Shown here piece after piece: positions 17,473 through 26,910 of a stretch of 64,000 nt of DNA. This DNA is from Bacteroidota bacterium (GTDB lineage Bacteria > Bacteroidota > Bacteroidia > Bacteroidales > FEN-979), in contig JAPLDK010000074.1 of the NCBI GenBank assembly GCA_026391775.1, positions 177,669-241,668 on the forward strand. Direction: 5' to 3'. Below the pieces are notes generated by a model. It had not been told where the DNA came from. It saw only the letters and a program-made list of their open reading frames with translations, and searched no databases. The position numbers and the translations under genes were made by a program. Each line of letters begins with the position of its first letter. The stretch's first letter is position 1.

Positions 17473-19329
17473 ATGAAAAGAATAATTTATTACCTTTTTG
17501 TTTTATTTTTTATTTCCGGGCCGGCTGTTTATGCACAGGATCAGAAAACAGGTAATGATCAGGCAAATCCAGGTTCAGATGCCGAATACACCTTCCTTTT
17601 AAAGGAATATACGCTGAATGCCGACAGAAGTATGGATTATCATTATGTTAAGGAACAGAAACTGCTTTCCTACAGGGCGTTTCACAATCTTTACGGTGAA
17701 ACATTCATAAGCTATAATCCCGGTTTCCAGAAGCTCACTGTCAACAAATGTTTTACAATTATGGCGGATGGCAAAAAAGTGGAGGCACCATCTAATTCCT
17801 TCAACGAGGTTTTGCCATCCTTTTCAGCAAGTGCACCTGCATTTAATGCCTTGCGCGAAATGGTCATTACCCATACCGGTCTTGAAAGGGGAGCTGTTGT
17901 CCACCTTGATTATTCTATACATACTTCAGCTGGCAATGCTCCGGCCCTCATGGGAAATGAAATCCTGGCCGAATATGAACCGGTAAAAGACCTGACTCTA
18001 AAAGTGAAAGTCCCTCAGAACGAAAAACTGTTTTATAAACTGATTAGCGGAGCTGTGGAACCACAGAAGTCCATTGAAAACGGGTTCCAGGTTTACGCCT
18101 GGTACAGTCAGAACATAGCCTCTATTTCACAGGAGGAATTTCAAAAAAACGCCTACGAAGCTTATCCCAGGATAATTTTCAGTTCATCCGGAAGCAGGAA
18201 TACAGTTTATGAATACCTCACAAACCAACCGGCATTCGGGATGAAAATCAGCGATGCAATGAAAGCAGAAGTTCAGGCTATAAAAAAGGAAAATCCGGAT
18301 CAGCTTAGCGTGGCTCTGAAGATCCAGGAAAAAGTGATCAATGAAATCCGTTTGTGGCCGGTTCCAATGAAGTATTCAGCATACCGCCTGCATACCGCCG
18401 AAGAAGCATGGACCTGTATGGGGGCGATTCTGGCAGAGAAAGCTATTCTCATGTCAGCATTAATTGAGGCAGCAGGAATAGAAGCCGACCCGGTAGCGAT
18501 TGTACGCGGATCTTTTTTCGATGAAAAACTGGGAACACTGGCCGATATTGAAGATTTTGCCGTGCGCATCGACCTGAAAGATGCCGGTGTTCAGTATCTT
18601 TCCCTGGTCTCAGCAAATCAGCAGGATTTAGGAAAGATTTTGTCGGACAAAGTTTTCGTCGCTCTCGGACAGGGAGAAAAAGCGGAATACCAGCATTCCG
18701 GTTCAGCAAAATTCGCAGTAAATATGAGCGGGACTTTCATTGTTTCCTCAGATCCTAAGCTAACGGGAGAAATGAGTCTTGAATCAGGTGGAGGGTCTAA
18801 TCCATTTCTAAGCCTCATCAGGGATAAAAACAAAATGAAAATCCTTGTGACCGGGGATATTTCAAAATCCGACATCAAGGAAGTCAAAGTAAGCCAGAGT
18901 TCCCCCGAAACATCCTTTCAAACATACACGATAATGGATGAGAAGCCGTTCAGGAAAGATTCATCATGGTACCATTTTACCATTCCTTTCTGTAGTGGGG
19001 GAATTGAAAGCTGGGGGATGAAAACCCTCTCATCAAAACGTTCCCAGGCAGTAGAAATTCCGTATTCGGGTGAAGAAAATTATGAATATAAATTAACCCT
19101 GCCTTCAGGCTATATATTGTTCACACAGGCAACCAAAATTGATCTCAACAACAAGGCCGGCCGCTATTTCTTTGATTTAAAACAGGAGGGGAGCAAGCTC
19201 ACCATAAGCCGCAAGATCAGATTAAGCGACCGCATTATAAGCCCCGAGAATTATAATGACTTTAAAGCCCTAATGGATAACTGGAACAATCCGAGGCTGA
19301 GGGAGGTCATCTTATCACGATCCTATTAA
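17473..19329 (+). CDS. DUF3857 protein with degenerate transglutaminase-like domain (probable pseudoenzyme)
   Basis: Paralogous architecture to the upstream gene; the catalytic region reads CMGAILAEKAILMSALIEAAG and IEDFAVRI, so Cys and His are not conserved. ATG 17473 preferred over TTG 17467. Confidence 0.8.
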   Translation: MKRIIYYLFVLFFISGPAVYAQDQKTGNDQANPGSDAEYTFLLKEYTLNADRSMDYHYVKEQKLLSYRAFHNLYGETFISYNPGFQKLTVNKCFTIMADGKKVEAPSNSFNEVLPSFSASAPAFNALREMVITHTGLERGAVVHLDYSIHTSAGNAPALMGNEILAEYEPVKDLTLKVKVPQNEKLFYKLISGAVEPQKSIENGFQVYAWYSQNIASISQEEFQKNAYEAYPRIIFSSSGSRNTVYEYLTNQPAFGMKISDAMKAEVQAIKKENPDQLSVALKIQEKVINEIRLWPVPMKYSAYRLHTAEEAWTCMGAILAEKAILMSALIEAAGIEADPVAIVRGSFFDEKLGTLADIEDFAVRIDLKDAGVQYLSLVSANQQDLGKILSDKVFVALGQGEKAEYQHSGSAKFAVNMSGTFIVSSDPKLTGEMSLESGGGSNPFLSLIRDKNKMKILVTGDISKSDIKEVKVSQSSPETSFQTYTIMDEKPFRKDSSWYHFTIPFCSGGIESWGMKTLSSKRSQAVEIPYSGEENYEYKLTLPSGYILFTQATKIDLNNKAGRYFFDLKQEGSKLTISRKIRLSDRIISPENYNDFKALMDNWNNPRLREVILSRSY

Positions 19330-21259
19330 GTTTCCCATGAATCTGAACGCTTTTAGCCTTCAGATCCTTGAATCGCATCTGGATCACTTTCACATCTTCA
19401 GCCGAATCGTTACCGTGAAGTTTTTTCTGTAACTCCCCGATCATCAGGTCTATTTTCCGGGCTTTAAATGAAAGAAGGGAATAGTCGAGGCGCACCAGAA
19501 GCTTTTCTTCTTCCATGTCAATCATTACATTATGCTTTAGCCAGTTCTGGCTGAGTTCATAAGGAGTAAATATAAGGTCGACTGCGGCATAGGCAATTTC
19601 CTTCTCCTCGTGTCCCAGGAAGAAAGATCTCTCGGGGATCTGGTCCGAATCAAGACCTGCCCTGTATTCCTCAAATATGGCAGCGTAAACCTTGTTATCA
19701 AATTCAAGATCATCCCTGCAGATGTCGTGTACCATGTAATCGGCAACTATTACCGGGACCTTCACTATATCGTTATTCTCATCCGGCTGGTCAATCTTCA
19801 CTACATCGGTCCCGTAAAGCAGGAGCAGCCGCATGACCTCTTTTTCCTGGTTTTCGGCGGATGAATTATCGGCCTCGATCACAAACTGGTGTGGCGCAAT
19901 CATATCCGGCACCGGAATATCATCAGCCCCGCCCTGTCCCTGAAGTTCCTTGTTCAGCCTGTTTCTCCTGATCTTATTCAGCTCATTTACCAGCACCTGC
20001 TCGGGAACTGTCATCATATCGGCACATTCACGGATGAAAAGTGTGCGGGTAATAGCGTCCGGAATAAGAGAAATAGATGCAACAATATCCTTGATCAAGC
20101 CTGCTTTCTTAATGGGATCATTTTTCGTTTCATCAAACAACAGCTTGGTTTTGAAGCTTATGAAGTTGACGGCGTTGGTTGTAATGAACTTTTCCGTTTC
20201 CGAAGGATGATGTTTCCGGGCGTATGAATCCGGATCCTCGTTATCGGGGAAAAGCACAATCTTAACATTCATTCCCTGTTCCAGTACCATATCGATACCA
20301 CGAAAGGAGGCTTTGATCCCCGCAGGGTCGCCATCATAAAGTATGGTAATATTCGAGGTATATCTCTGGATCATCCTCACCTGGTCGGCAGTGAGTGAGG
20401 TGCCCGAAGAAGCTACAACATTCTCAATTCCTGCCTGGTGAAGCGAGATCACATCGGTATAGCCTTCAACCAGGTAGCAGTTGTCTTTTTGGGCAATGGC
20501 AGTCCGGGCAAAATAGATACCGTAAAGCGTTTTGCTTTTGTTGTAAATGTCCGATTCGGGAGAATTGATGTATTTAGCGTGGCTCTTATCTGATGTAAGT
20601 ATACGGCCGCCGAAACCGATAATGCGGCCTGAAGCTGAGTGAATCGGAAAGATAACGCGGGAATGGAAGCGGTCGTAAAGCCTTCCGTCTTTTTCGATCG
20701 ATAAGCCTGTTTTTTGCAGTATATCCTTTTTATACCCTTCCATGATCGCATGTTCCGAAAACGCATTCCATTGGTCGGGGCTGAAACCGAGCTGAAATTT
20801 CTTTATGATATCTTCCCTGATATCCCTTTCCCCGAAATAAGCCAGGCCGACTGCTTTACCTTCTTCCGTATCAAACAACACTGAGGAAAAATATTTTCGT
20901 GCAAACTCATTCAGGTTGAACTGGCTTTCCTTTTCGCTGATCTCCTGGATCTGTTCGGGGGTTTGCTCTTCCTCCTCGATTTCGATCTGGTATTTTTTTG
21001 CCAGATACCTGAGGGCTTCGGGATAGGTCAGGTGTTCGTGTTCCATTATAAAACCTATGCCATTTCCGGCTTTTCCGCAACCAAAACACTTATAAATCCC
21101 TTTTGCCTGAGAAACGGTAAATGACGGGGTCTTTTCATTATGAAAAGGGCATAGACCTATAAGGTTCACGCCCCTGCGCCTCAGGCTTATGAAATCGCCG
21201 ATAACCTCTTCAATCCTTACGGCTGAGATAATATTATCAATGGTTTCACGGCTGATCAT
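19307..21259 (-). CDS. dnaG: DNA primase
   Basis: MISRETIDNIISAVRIEEVIGDFISLRRRGVNLIGLCPFHNEKTPSFTVSQAKGIYKCFGCGKAGN; Toprim YLVEGYTDVISLHQAGIENVVASSGTSLTADQ. ATG at 21259, not the track start at 21415. Confidence 0.97.
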   Translation of the reverse strand: MISRETIDNIISAVRIEEVIGDFISLRRRGVNLIGLCPFHNEKTPSFTVSQAKGIYKCFGCGKAGNGIGFIMEHEHLTYPEALRYLAKKYQIEIEEEEQTPEQIQEISEKESQFNLNEFARKYFSSVLFDTEEGKAVGLAYFGERDIREDIIKKFQLGFSPDQWNAFSEHAIMEGYKKDILQKTGLSIEKDGRLYDRFHSRVIFPIHSASGRIIGFGGRILTSDKSHAKYINSPESDIYNKSKTLYGIYFARTAIAQKDNCYLVEGYTDVISLHQAGIENVVASSGTSLTADQVRMIQRYTSNITILYDGDPAGIKASFRGIDMVLEQGMNVKIVLFPDNEDPDSYARKHHPSETEKFITTNAVNFISFKTKLLFDETKNDPIKKAGLIKDIVASISLIPDAITRTLFIRECADMMTVPEQVLVNELNKIRRNRLNKELQGQGGADDIPVPDMIAPHQFVIEADNSSAENQEKEVMRLLLLYGTDVVKIDQPDENNDIVKVPVIVADYMVHDICRDDLEFDNKVYAAIFEEYRAGLDSDQIPERSFFLGHEEKEIAYAAVDLIFTPYELSQNWLKHNVMIDMEEEKLLVRLDYSLLSFKARKIDLMIGELQKKLHGNDSAEDVKVIQMRFKDLKAKSVQIHGKLNRIVIR

Positions 21260-21271
21260 AAACTGTTTTAA

Positions 21272-21595
21272 GAGTATAGCGAAAGTACTAAATCCGGAGC
21301 AATTCAGCCTTTGGAACTTAGAAAAAAAAAGACACAGATCGGCCTGGCGGTTTTTGCGAAGAACCAGTGCCTGGTTGTTGAAAAGCATAAACCTTGCGCA
21401 AAATGCTATGAACATTGCCCAACAAAAGCCATAGAAATGCTGCCATATCTAGGAGACCTGAAAATCCCCTGGGTCGATTCGAAACTCTGTAACGGTTGCG
21501 GAGCCTGTGAATATTCTTGGCCCGTAAAACCGGATAAAGCGATATACGTGGAGGCGAATGATTATCAGAGGAAGCTGGCCGGGTTATCGTTATGA
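21272..21595 (+). pseudogene. Truncated/degraded 4Fe-4S ferredoxin-domain fragment
   Basis: IQPLELRKKKTQIGLAVFAKNQCLVVEKHKPCAKCYEHCPTKAIEMLPYLGDLKIPWVDSKLCNGCGACEYSWPVKPDKAIYVEANDYQ: C-terminal part of a dicluster protein with no room for an N-terminus (dnaG promoter region); last cluster Cys replaced by Trp. Confidence 0.7.
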
Positions 21596-21608
21596 ACGTG
21601 ATGGCTGC

Positions 21609-23675
21609 TTATTCAACAATGAGTTTTCCACTTACCCTTTGAGCCCCCAAAGATACGGTATAGAAATAAATGCCCGGAATGAGATTCGAAACATCAAGTT
21701 TAACAGTATGTTCACCGGACTCCAAGAAGGAATATTCCTTATGAAGCTCACGTTGCCCTAATAAAGAATAAAAATCGAGTGTAATAAAACCTGTTTCAGG
21801 GAGATTCAGTATAAGATTCACAATATCTTTGGCCGGATTAGGATTAGCGGTTGCTAAAATGGAAGAATAAGTAAAAACATTTTCCTTAATTCCCCAATAA
21901 TTGCAACCACTCCACAAACAATCATCTCCCCAGGCAGGATCCTGGGCATCAATAGTGAAATCATCAGGAGAAAATGAAAAATCCGGGATATAATTAAATC
22001 CCACCGGATTGGAAACGATGTTTCCACCGGTTATTGCTTCTGATGCAATGGGAATAATATAAGAATTATCCGGTTTTGTAAAAACATAATATGAAGCATC
22101 GGCAAACCATGCAGAATTGGAAACAGATGATGAATTTGTAATATTTGTTCCCTGGTCGATCCCGCTGGAACTAGTGTATTTGCAATTCAGCAAATTAATA
22201 CCCCTTGCGAAAACATCAGGATGATCATTAGCAGTATCTGTCGGGCTTTGCGAATCGAGCCAGGTAAAAAAAACATGATCTCCATCTTTATTAATAGAAA
22301 CATTCACCCGGTTATCCTCAGCTATACCCTGTGAGGCTGGAAAATATCCCCTGAACTGTTTTGGCCAACCGACAGCCCTGGCACACCAGGTATATCCCAG
22401 GTCAACAGAATAAATATGAAATATGGCAAATAAACTATCGGCAGCTGTAACGCTGAAACCAGTAAGTCCGGCCAGATGAACCCCAACCCCGAAATGAGGA
22501 ACTCCCCAATTGTCCACAACCAGGTCACAATCAAAGGCTGTAGAATAAGCAATTTCATCCCTTGGGGGAACAGGATTTGGATAAAATTGCAAATAGAGAC
22601 GGTAGTCGGAAATGAAATTTAACACAGCACTGAAGCCATACATGCCATCGATTGCAACAGCATAAGGCTGGCTCCAGGTCTGGCCGCCATCTGAAGAATG
22701 GAAGAAAACAGGATAGTATGTTGAATCAAATACCGGGGTTGCTTCGCCATTGTTCCCGATACAGGCAATCCATACATGCTGTCCCGATGGATCTGCAGCA
22801 ATCCTGGGACTAAGAGGAATTGTTTGAAATACAGATGTATTCAACGGCAAACTGCTGTACGTATACTCAAAATCACGGGTCGTGTTGTTCCATGTGCCAA
22901 CTCCCACGACCAGGTTGTTATTGTAGACACCGGTAGTGCTGTTATAATCCAGGTCAACCACATACGCTTTATTGGCCTGGCTGATGAAAAAACCATCGGG
23001 GGTATTATGGTAGGGGGGAGGTGTGAACCAATTGAAGTCTTTTGTTGAATCGGACTGGCTTCCCCATCTGGCCCGGCCATGGGTGTAATTACCAAAGTAA
23101 TTCACATTCGTTACAAGAGGAGCAAAATAATGTATGTAAGAATCATCCGGATTGCTGTTGCCTGCAGGGTTTAATATACCCAATTGAGGATAAAGCGCAA
23201 GATCGATATAGTTTCCTGTTTTCAGGATATTTGATGCATAGATCTGCCAGTTCAGCGTCCAGTCACTTTGGGTCTGCCCCATGTTCACAGCCTTATCAAC
23301 AGCCAGGTAACCCGAGAGGTTCGAAGGAATTGATCCCGGCCCCATGCGGTGAATCAAAGCAACTGTTTTCAGGTTATCATCGGCCCATAGGTGGGTTCGT
23401 TGTCCTCCTGCATAGCCCCAGCCAAGACCGTTTGCAGAAGTTCCAAGAGGGATAACAGTAACTGTATTATTAGCAGAAAGTTTGTTTGGCAGGGGCGCAA
23501 CAACAGTGGAAAATTGTGAATTTACAGCAGGTTCGGAGATGATCGTCCATGCATCAGGCGGTCCATACTGACGGATATTTTTCCTTATCCGGTTCTGTGC
23601 GAAAATGCCATCCGCAGTCAACAAAAAAATAAATAAAAACAGGATTGCACTAAACCAGTGTGTTACTTTTCTCAT
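21609..23675 (-). CDS. Secreted protein with sialidase/BNR-like Asp-box elements and T9SS type A sorting domain
   Basis: 688 aa; signal peptide; FHSSDGGQTWSQPYAV; C-terminus ATANPNPAKDIVNLILNLPETGFITLDFYSLLGQREL...LIPGIYFYTVSLGAQRVSGKLIVE. Confidence 0.85.
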   Translation of the reverse strand: MRKVTHWFSAILFLFIFLLTADGIFAQNRIRKNIRQYGPPDAWTIISEPAVNSQFSTVVAPLPNKLSANNTVTVIPLGTSANGLGWGYAGGQRTHLWADDNLKTVALIHRMGPGSIPSNLSGYLAVDKAVNMGQTQSDWTLNWQIYASNILKTGNYIDLALYPQLGILNPAGNSNPDDSYIHYFAPLVTNVNYFGNYTHGRARWGSQSDSTKDFNWFTPPPYHNTPDGFFISQANKAYVVDLDYNSTTGVYNNNLVVGVGTWNNTTRDFEYTYSSLPLNTSVFQTIPLSPRIAADPSGQHVWIACIGNNGEATPVFDSTYYPVFFHSSDGGQTWSQPYAVAIDGMYGFSAVLNFISDYRLYLQFYPNPVPPRDEIAYSTAFDCDLVVDNWGVPHFGVGVHLAGLTGFSVTAADSLFAIFHIYSVDLGYTWCARAVGWPKQFRGYFPASQGIAEDNRVNVSINKDGDHVFFTWLDSQSPTDTANDHPDVFARGINLLNCKYTSSSGIDQGTNITNSSSVSNSAWFADASYYVFTKPDNSYIIPIASEAITGGNIVSNPVGFNYIPDFSFSPDDFTIDAQDPAWGDDCLWSGCNYWGIKENVFTYSSILATANPNPAKDIVNLILNLPETGFITLDFYSLLGQRELHKEYSFLESGEHTVKLDVSNLIPGIYFYTVSLGAQRVSGKLIVE

Positions 23676-23677
23676 AA

Positions 23678-24268
23678 CTAATGGTTAATGTGATAGTCTA
23701 TCAGGACCTTCTTGTAAATAGTGTCGTTGTTCGAGGTATCGACCTTGCATTCAAATACCAGGCCAACATTCTTTTTAAAGGTTTGCCATATATAGGCAGA
23801 GTTTGTAAGCGGTGGATTTTTATGATAGACATAGTACCGCTGAATGATAATGGAATCGCCATGCCGGTCAACGGTCTTCCGTATAACCTTAAAAGCCTGA
23901 GTGTACGGGTTAAAGCGCATGTCTCCAAGGTTGATTTCCCATGTTGCTCCAACGGTTTCGGACAGAATGCTGTACCAGCCGGAATTATACATTCCAAAAT
24001 CAAACCACTGTTTATATTGATTTACAGGCCAATCGTCAAGGGTGGAAAGGTTCAGCCCCATGAAAGTTATATAAGTATCACTTGTCTTTGATAATGTAGT
24101 GTCAATACCTCGAACATATTTCCAGTATGAATTGGGATAAACCGGCAGATACGAAAGGATTGGAACATGATCAATTGAGTTATCGCCCGAACTATCGTCT
24201 TTCTTTTTGCACGAGCCGAGCAGGATCAGGTACAGGCAAAAACCCAGAATTATTAATGCTTTTTGCAT
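23678..24268 (-). CDS. Putative lipoprotein of unknown function
   Basis: 196 aa; lipobox-like LILLGSCKKKDDSSG; same strand and 2 bp from the preceding secreted protein. Confidence 0.75.
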   Translation of the reverse strand: MQKALIILGFCLYLILLGSCKKKDDSSGDNSIDHVPILSYLPVYPNSYWKYVRGIDTTLSKTSDTYITFMGLNLSTLDDWPVNQYKQWFDFGMYNSGWYSILSETVGATWEINLGDMRFNPYTQAFKVIRKTVDRHGDSIIIQRYYVYHKNPPLTNSAYIWQTFKKNVGLVFECKVDTSNNDTIYKKVLIDYHINH

Positions 24269-24372
24269 TTCCGGTTAAGAATATAGCAAATTTAAATAAG
24301 AAATAGGGGAAAGTCAAGGTAAATTTTTGAACCCTGAAGTAAAAGGGTTCCAGGGAAAGCTGCAAATGCATG

Positions 24373-25230
24373 TTATAAAGAAATCTCTTTCCAGGCTCCT
24401 CCCGAAAGCACCCACTGGGCTTTGAATCCAAGATTTCTCAGGGTTGCCCTGGCTTCTTCAAACATATTGGATAGTTCCTCGGGCTTGTGGGCGTCGGAAC
24501 TTACCGTAACCGGGATATTCAGTTTAAGAATCTTTTTCAGGACATCCGGCCCCGGGAAAAGTGTATCGGAGCGCTTTTTGTAAAGCCCACGTGTATTAAC
24601 TTCGACCACTGAACCGGAATCTGCAATAAGGTTGAGAGTTTCGTCGATAAGTTCAACATACCAGGGATCGGACTCATTAAAATACCGTCCGCGGTTGTAC
24701 ATTTTCACCTTATCCAGGTGTCCGATGATATCGGGCTTATGCTCAGATATCATCTCCTGCAACTGCCTGTAATAAGCGGTTATTGCATTGCGCCCATTCC
24801 CGCCGAACATGCGTTGGATCCCTTCATCGTAAATGGAAATATCGGGGCCGTCGATAAACCAGAGCCCATCCTTGTTCCCGTCACGAACGAGATGAACGGA
24901 ACCGATAGTAAAATCGAAATGATATTTTTGGCATAATTCTTCAAACGAAACAGTCATCCCCGGGATGAAATCAATCTCAATACCCAGCAGTATTTCTATG
25001 GTTTTTTCTGCGGATGAGGGAGAGGCGTATTTCTTTTGCATGTCCCGTATTGCGCGGCAATACATCGGGAGATTCTTTTCTTTCAGTGCGAAGGAATTCT
25101 CGAAAGGAACAGGGGAGTGGTCACTGAAACCCAGCACGGAAAATCCCTGGAGCAAAGCTTCCTCAGTAAATCTCTCCGGCTCAGAGGAGCCGTCGGAAAA
25201 ACGGGTGTGGGTGTGGAGGTTGAACAGCAT
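24373..25230 (-). CDS. PHP-family histidinol-phosphatase
   Basis: 285 aa; NLHTHTRFSDGS, GFSDHSPVPF, LGIEIDFIPGM, IIGHLDKVKMYN, VSSDAHKPEEL. Confidence 0.9.
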   Translation of the reverse strand: MLFNLHTHTRFSDGSSEPERFTEEALLQGFSVLGFSDHSPVPFENSFALKEKNLPMYCRAIRDMQKKYASPSSAEKTIEILLGIEIDFIPGMTVSFEELCQKYHFDFTIGSVHLVRDGNKDGLWFIDGPDISIYDEGIQRMFGGNGRNAITAYYRQLQEMISEHKPDIIGHLDKVKMYNRGRYFNESDPWYVELIDETLNLIADSGSVVEVNTRGLYKKRSDTLFPGPDVLKKILKLNIPVTVSSDAHKPEELSNMFEEARATLRNLGFKAQWVLSGGAWKEISL

Positions 25231-25234
25231 TTAA

Positions 25235-25276
25235 ATTGAATATCGAATATTGAACATTGAATAAGGAATATCGAAC
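25235..25276. repeat. Short AT-rich period repeat (GAATATCGAATATTGAACATTGAAT type)
   Basis: attgaatatcgaatattgaacattgaataaggaatatcgaac in the intergenic gap. Confidence 0.7.
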
Positions 25277-25295
25277 CATAAAAATGCGAACGTAA

Positions 25296-26537
25296 TCACG
25301 TCATCACGATCTTAAACACCTTATCCGCCCTTCGAAGCATAACATCCAGAGGAATAGAACAAAACTCGCCCTTCACCGTCTTTTTCACTTCCTTCAGGTC
25401 GACCCGGATCTCGGAAACAGTGAAATCAATAACGCCGGTTGTGGGGCCTTGTATATAAATCCTGTCGCCCTTTGAAAGGTTGCCCGATTCCATCCTGATC
25501 TCGGCCACTTTAAGTTTCTTGAAGTAGTTTACAACCTTGCCCAGATATTCTTTGGTGGTTGAAGCAACAGAGCCATGCTGTTCAGCCCATTCGCCCATTT
25601 TCCTTCCAAGATAATACCCATCCCAAAAACCGCGGTTGTAAACGGTTTTAAGCCTTGTGATCCAGCCTTCGACCTTCTCCTGGCTGTATGTCCCGTTAAG
25701 CACGGCATTTGCAGCTTCCCGGTAACATGAAACCACCGTTTTCACATATTCGGGGCTGCGGCCGCGGCCTTCGATCTTCAGGACTGAAACACCTGCATTG
25801 ATTATCTTGTCGAGAAATCCTATGGTGCACAAATCCTTGGGTGACATAATGTATTCATTGTCCACAACAAGTTCGATCTCCCCGTCAAGGTCAGTGACTT
25901 TATAAGGCCTTCGACAGGTCTGGTAACAGGCACCCCGGTTGGCGGAAGCATTGTAATGGTCGAGGCTGAGATAGCATTTCCCTGAAACTGCCATACAAAG
26001 TGCTCCGTGAGCAAAAATTTCCAGGCGAACCAACTCTCCTGTCGGCCCTTTTATTTTCTTACTGATGATGGAGCGGTGGATTGAAGCCACCTGCTCAAGG
26101 CTCAGTTCCCGGGCGGCCACCATAGTTCCGGAAAACTGCGACCAGTATTTTACAGCTTCCAGATTAGTGATGTTGGTTTGGGTCGACATATGCACTTCCA
26201 TCCCAATCGAGTTGGCATACCGGATCACGGCCTGGTCGGAGGCAATGATAGCATTAATGCCGTTTTTCAGGGCCGAATCCACCATCTTTTTCATCTCCTT
26301 CATTTCATTGTCGAAGATGACAGTATTGATTGTAAGATAAGTACGCACCCTGTGTTTATGACAGATGCGCGATATTTTAACAAGGTCGCGAAGAGTGAAA
26401 TTGATGGAAGAGCGGGCGCGCATATTGAGCACGCCTACACCGAAATACAAAGAGCTGGCACCGGCCTGTATTGCAGCCTGGAGGGATTCCCAGGTACCTA
26501 CCGGAGCGGTTATCTCGATGTGAGGTTTAAGATTCAA
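25296..26537 (-). CDS. Peptidase U32 family protein
   Basis: 413 aa; EITAPVGTWESLQAAIQAGASSLYFGVG...EIFAHGALCMAVSGKCYLSLDHYNASANRGACYQTCRRPY...LKIEGRGRSPEYV. Confidence 0.95.
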   Translation of the reverse strand: MNLKPHIEITAPVGTWESLQAAIQAGASSLYFGVGVLNMRARSSINFTLRDLVKISRICHKHRVRTYLTINTVIFDNEMKEMKKMVDSALKNGINAIIASDQAVIRYANSIGMEVHMSTQTNITNLEAVKYWSQFSGTMVAARELSLEQVASIHRSIISKKIKGPTGELVRLEIFAHGALCMAVSGKCYLSLDHYNASANRGACYQTCRRPYKVTDLDGEIELVVDNEYIMSPKDLCTIGFLDKIINAGVSVLKIEGRGRSPEYVKTVVSCYREAANAVLNGTYSQEKVEGWITRLKTVYNRGFWDGYYLGRKMGEWAEQHGSVASTTKEYLGKVVNYFKKLKVAEIRMESGNLSKGDRIYIQGPTTGVIDFTVSEIRVDLKEVKKTVKGEFCSIPLDVMLRRADKVFKIVMT

Positions 26538-26909
26538 TTACTTATTGATTTCTTTCTCGAAACTGGCACGATCTTCTTTAGACAAATAAGGACAATCAAG
26601 CATGGCTTTGCGAAGTTCCCTGGAGAACTCTTCGCTGAACTTTTTATCCGACACTTTCTCCTTGTATTTGGCCTTGAATTCCTGGTACAGGATAGTCATT
26701 TCCACCTCAGCCTGCTTTTCCTTTGCACGCAATTGGTTTATTTTTGCTGAGTCTGCCGGATTTGCCGCCTTCAGGTTGTTCATTGTCTCGATGTTCCTGC
26801 ACATTGCAACAGCAATATTTTTGGCATCTTTCTTCAGTTCAGCATTGCCTCCACAGGATGTTAGTATGATCACAGAGGTTACGAAAATTATACTCAGTAA
26901 TGATTTCAT
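26538..26909 (-). CDS. Small putative lipoprotein
   Basis: 123 aa; ILTSCGGNAELKKDAKNIA lipobox, followed by helical charged sequence. Confidence 0.75.
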   Translation of the reverse strand: MKSLLSIIFVTSVIILTSCGGNAELKKDAKNIAVAMCRNIETMNNLKAANPADSAKINQLRAKEKQAEVEMTILYQEFKAKYKEKVSDKKFSEEFSRELRKAMLDCPYLSKEDRASFEKEINK

Positions 26910-26910
26910 G

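Noticed and set aside
26178-26750. 190-aa plus-strand ORF
   Set aside because: Antisense to the peptidase U32 and lipoprotein genes; no coding features.
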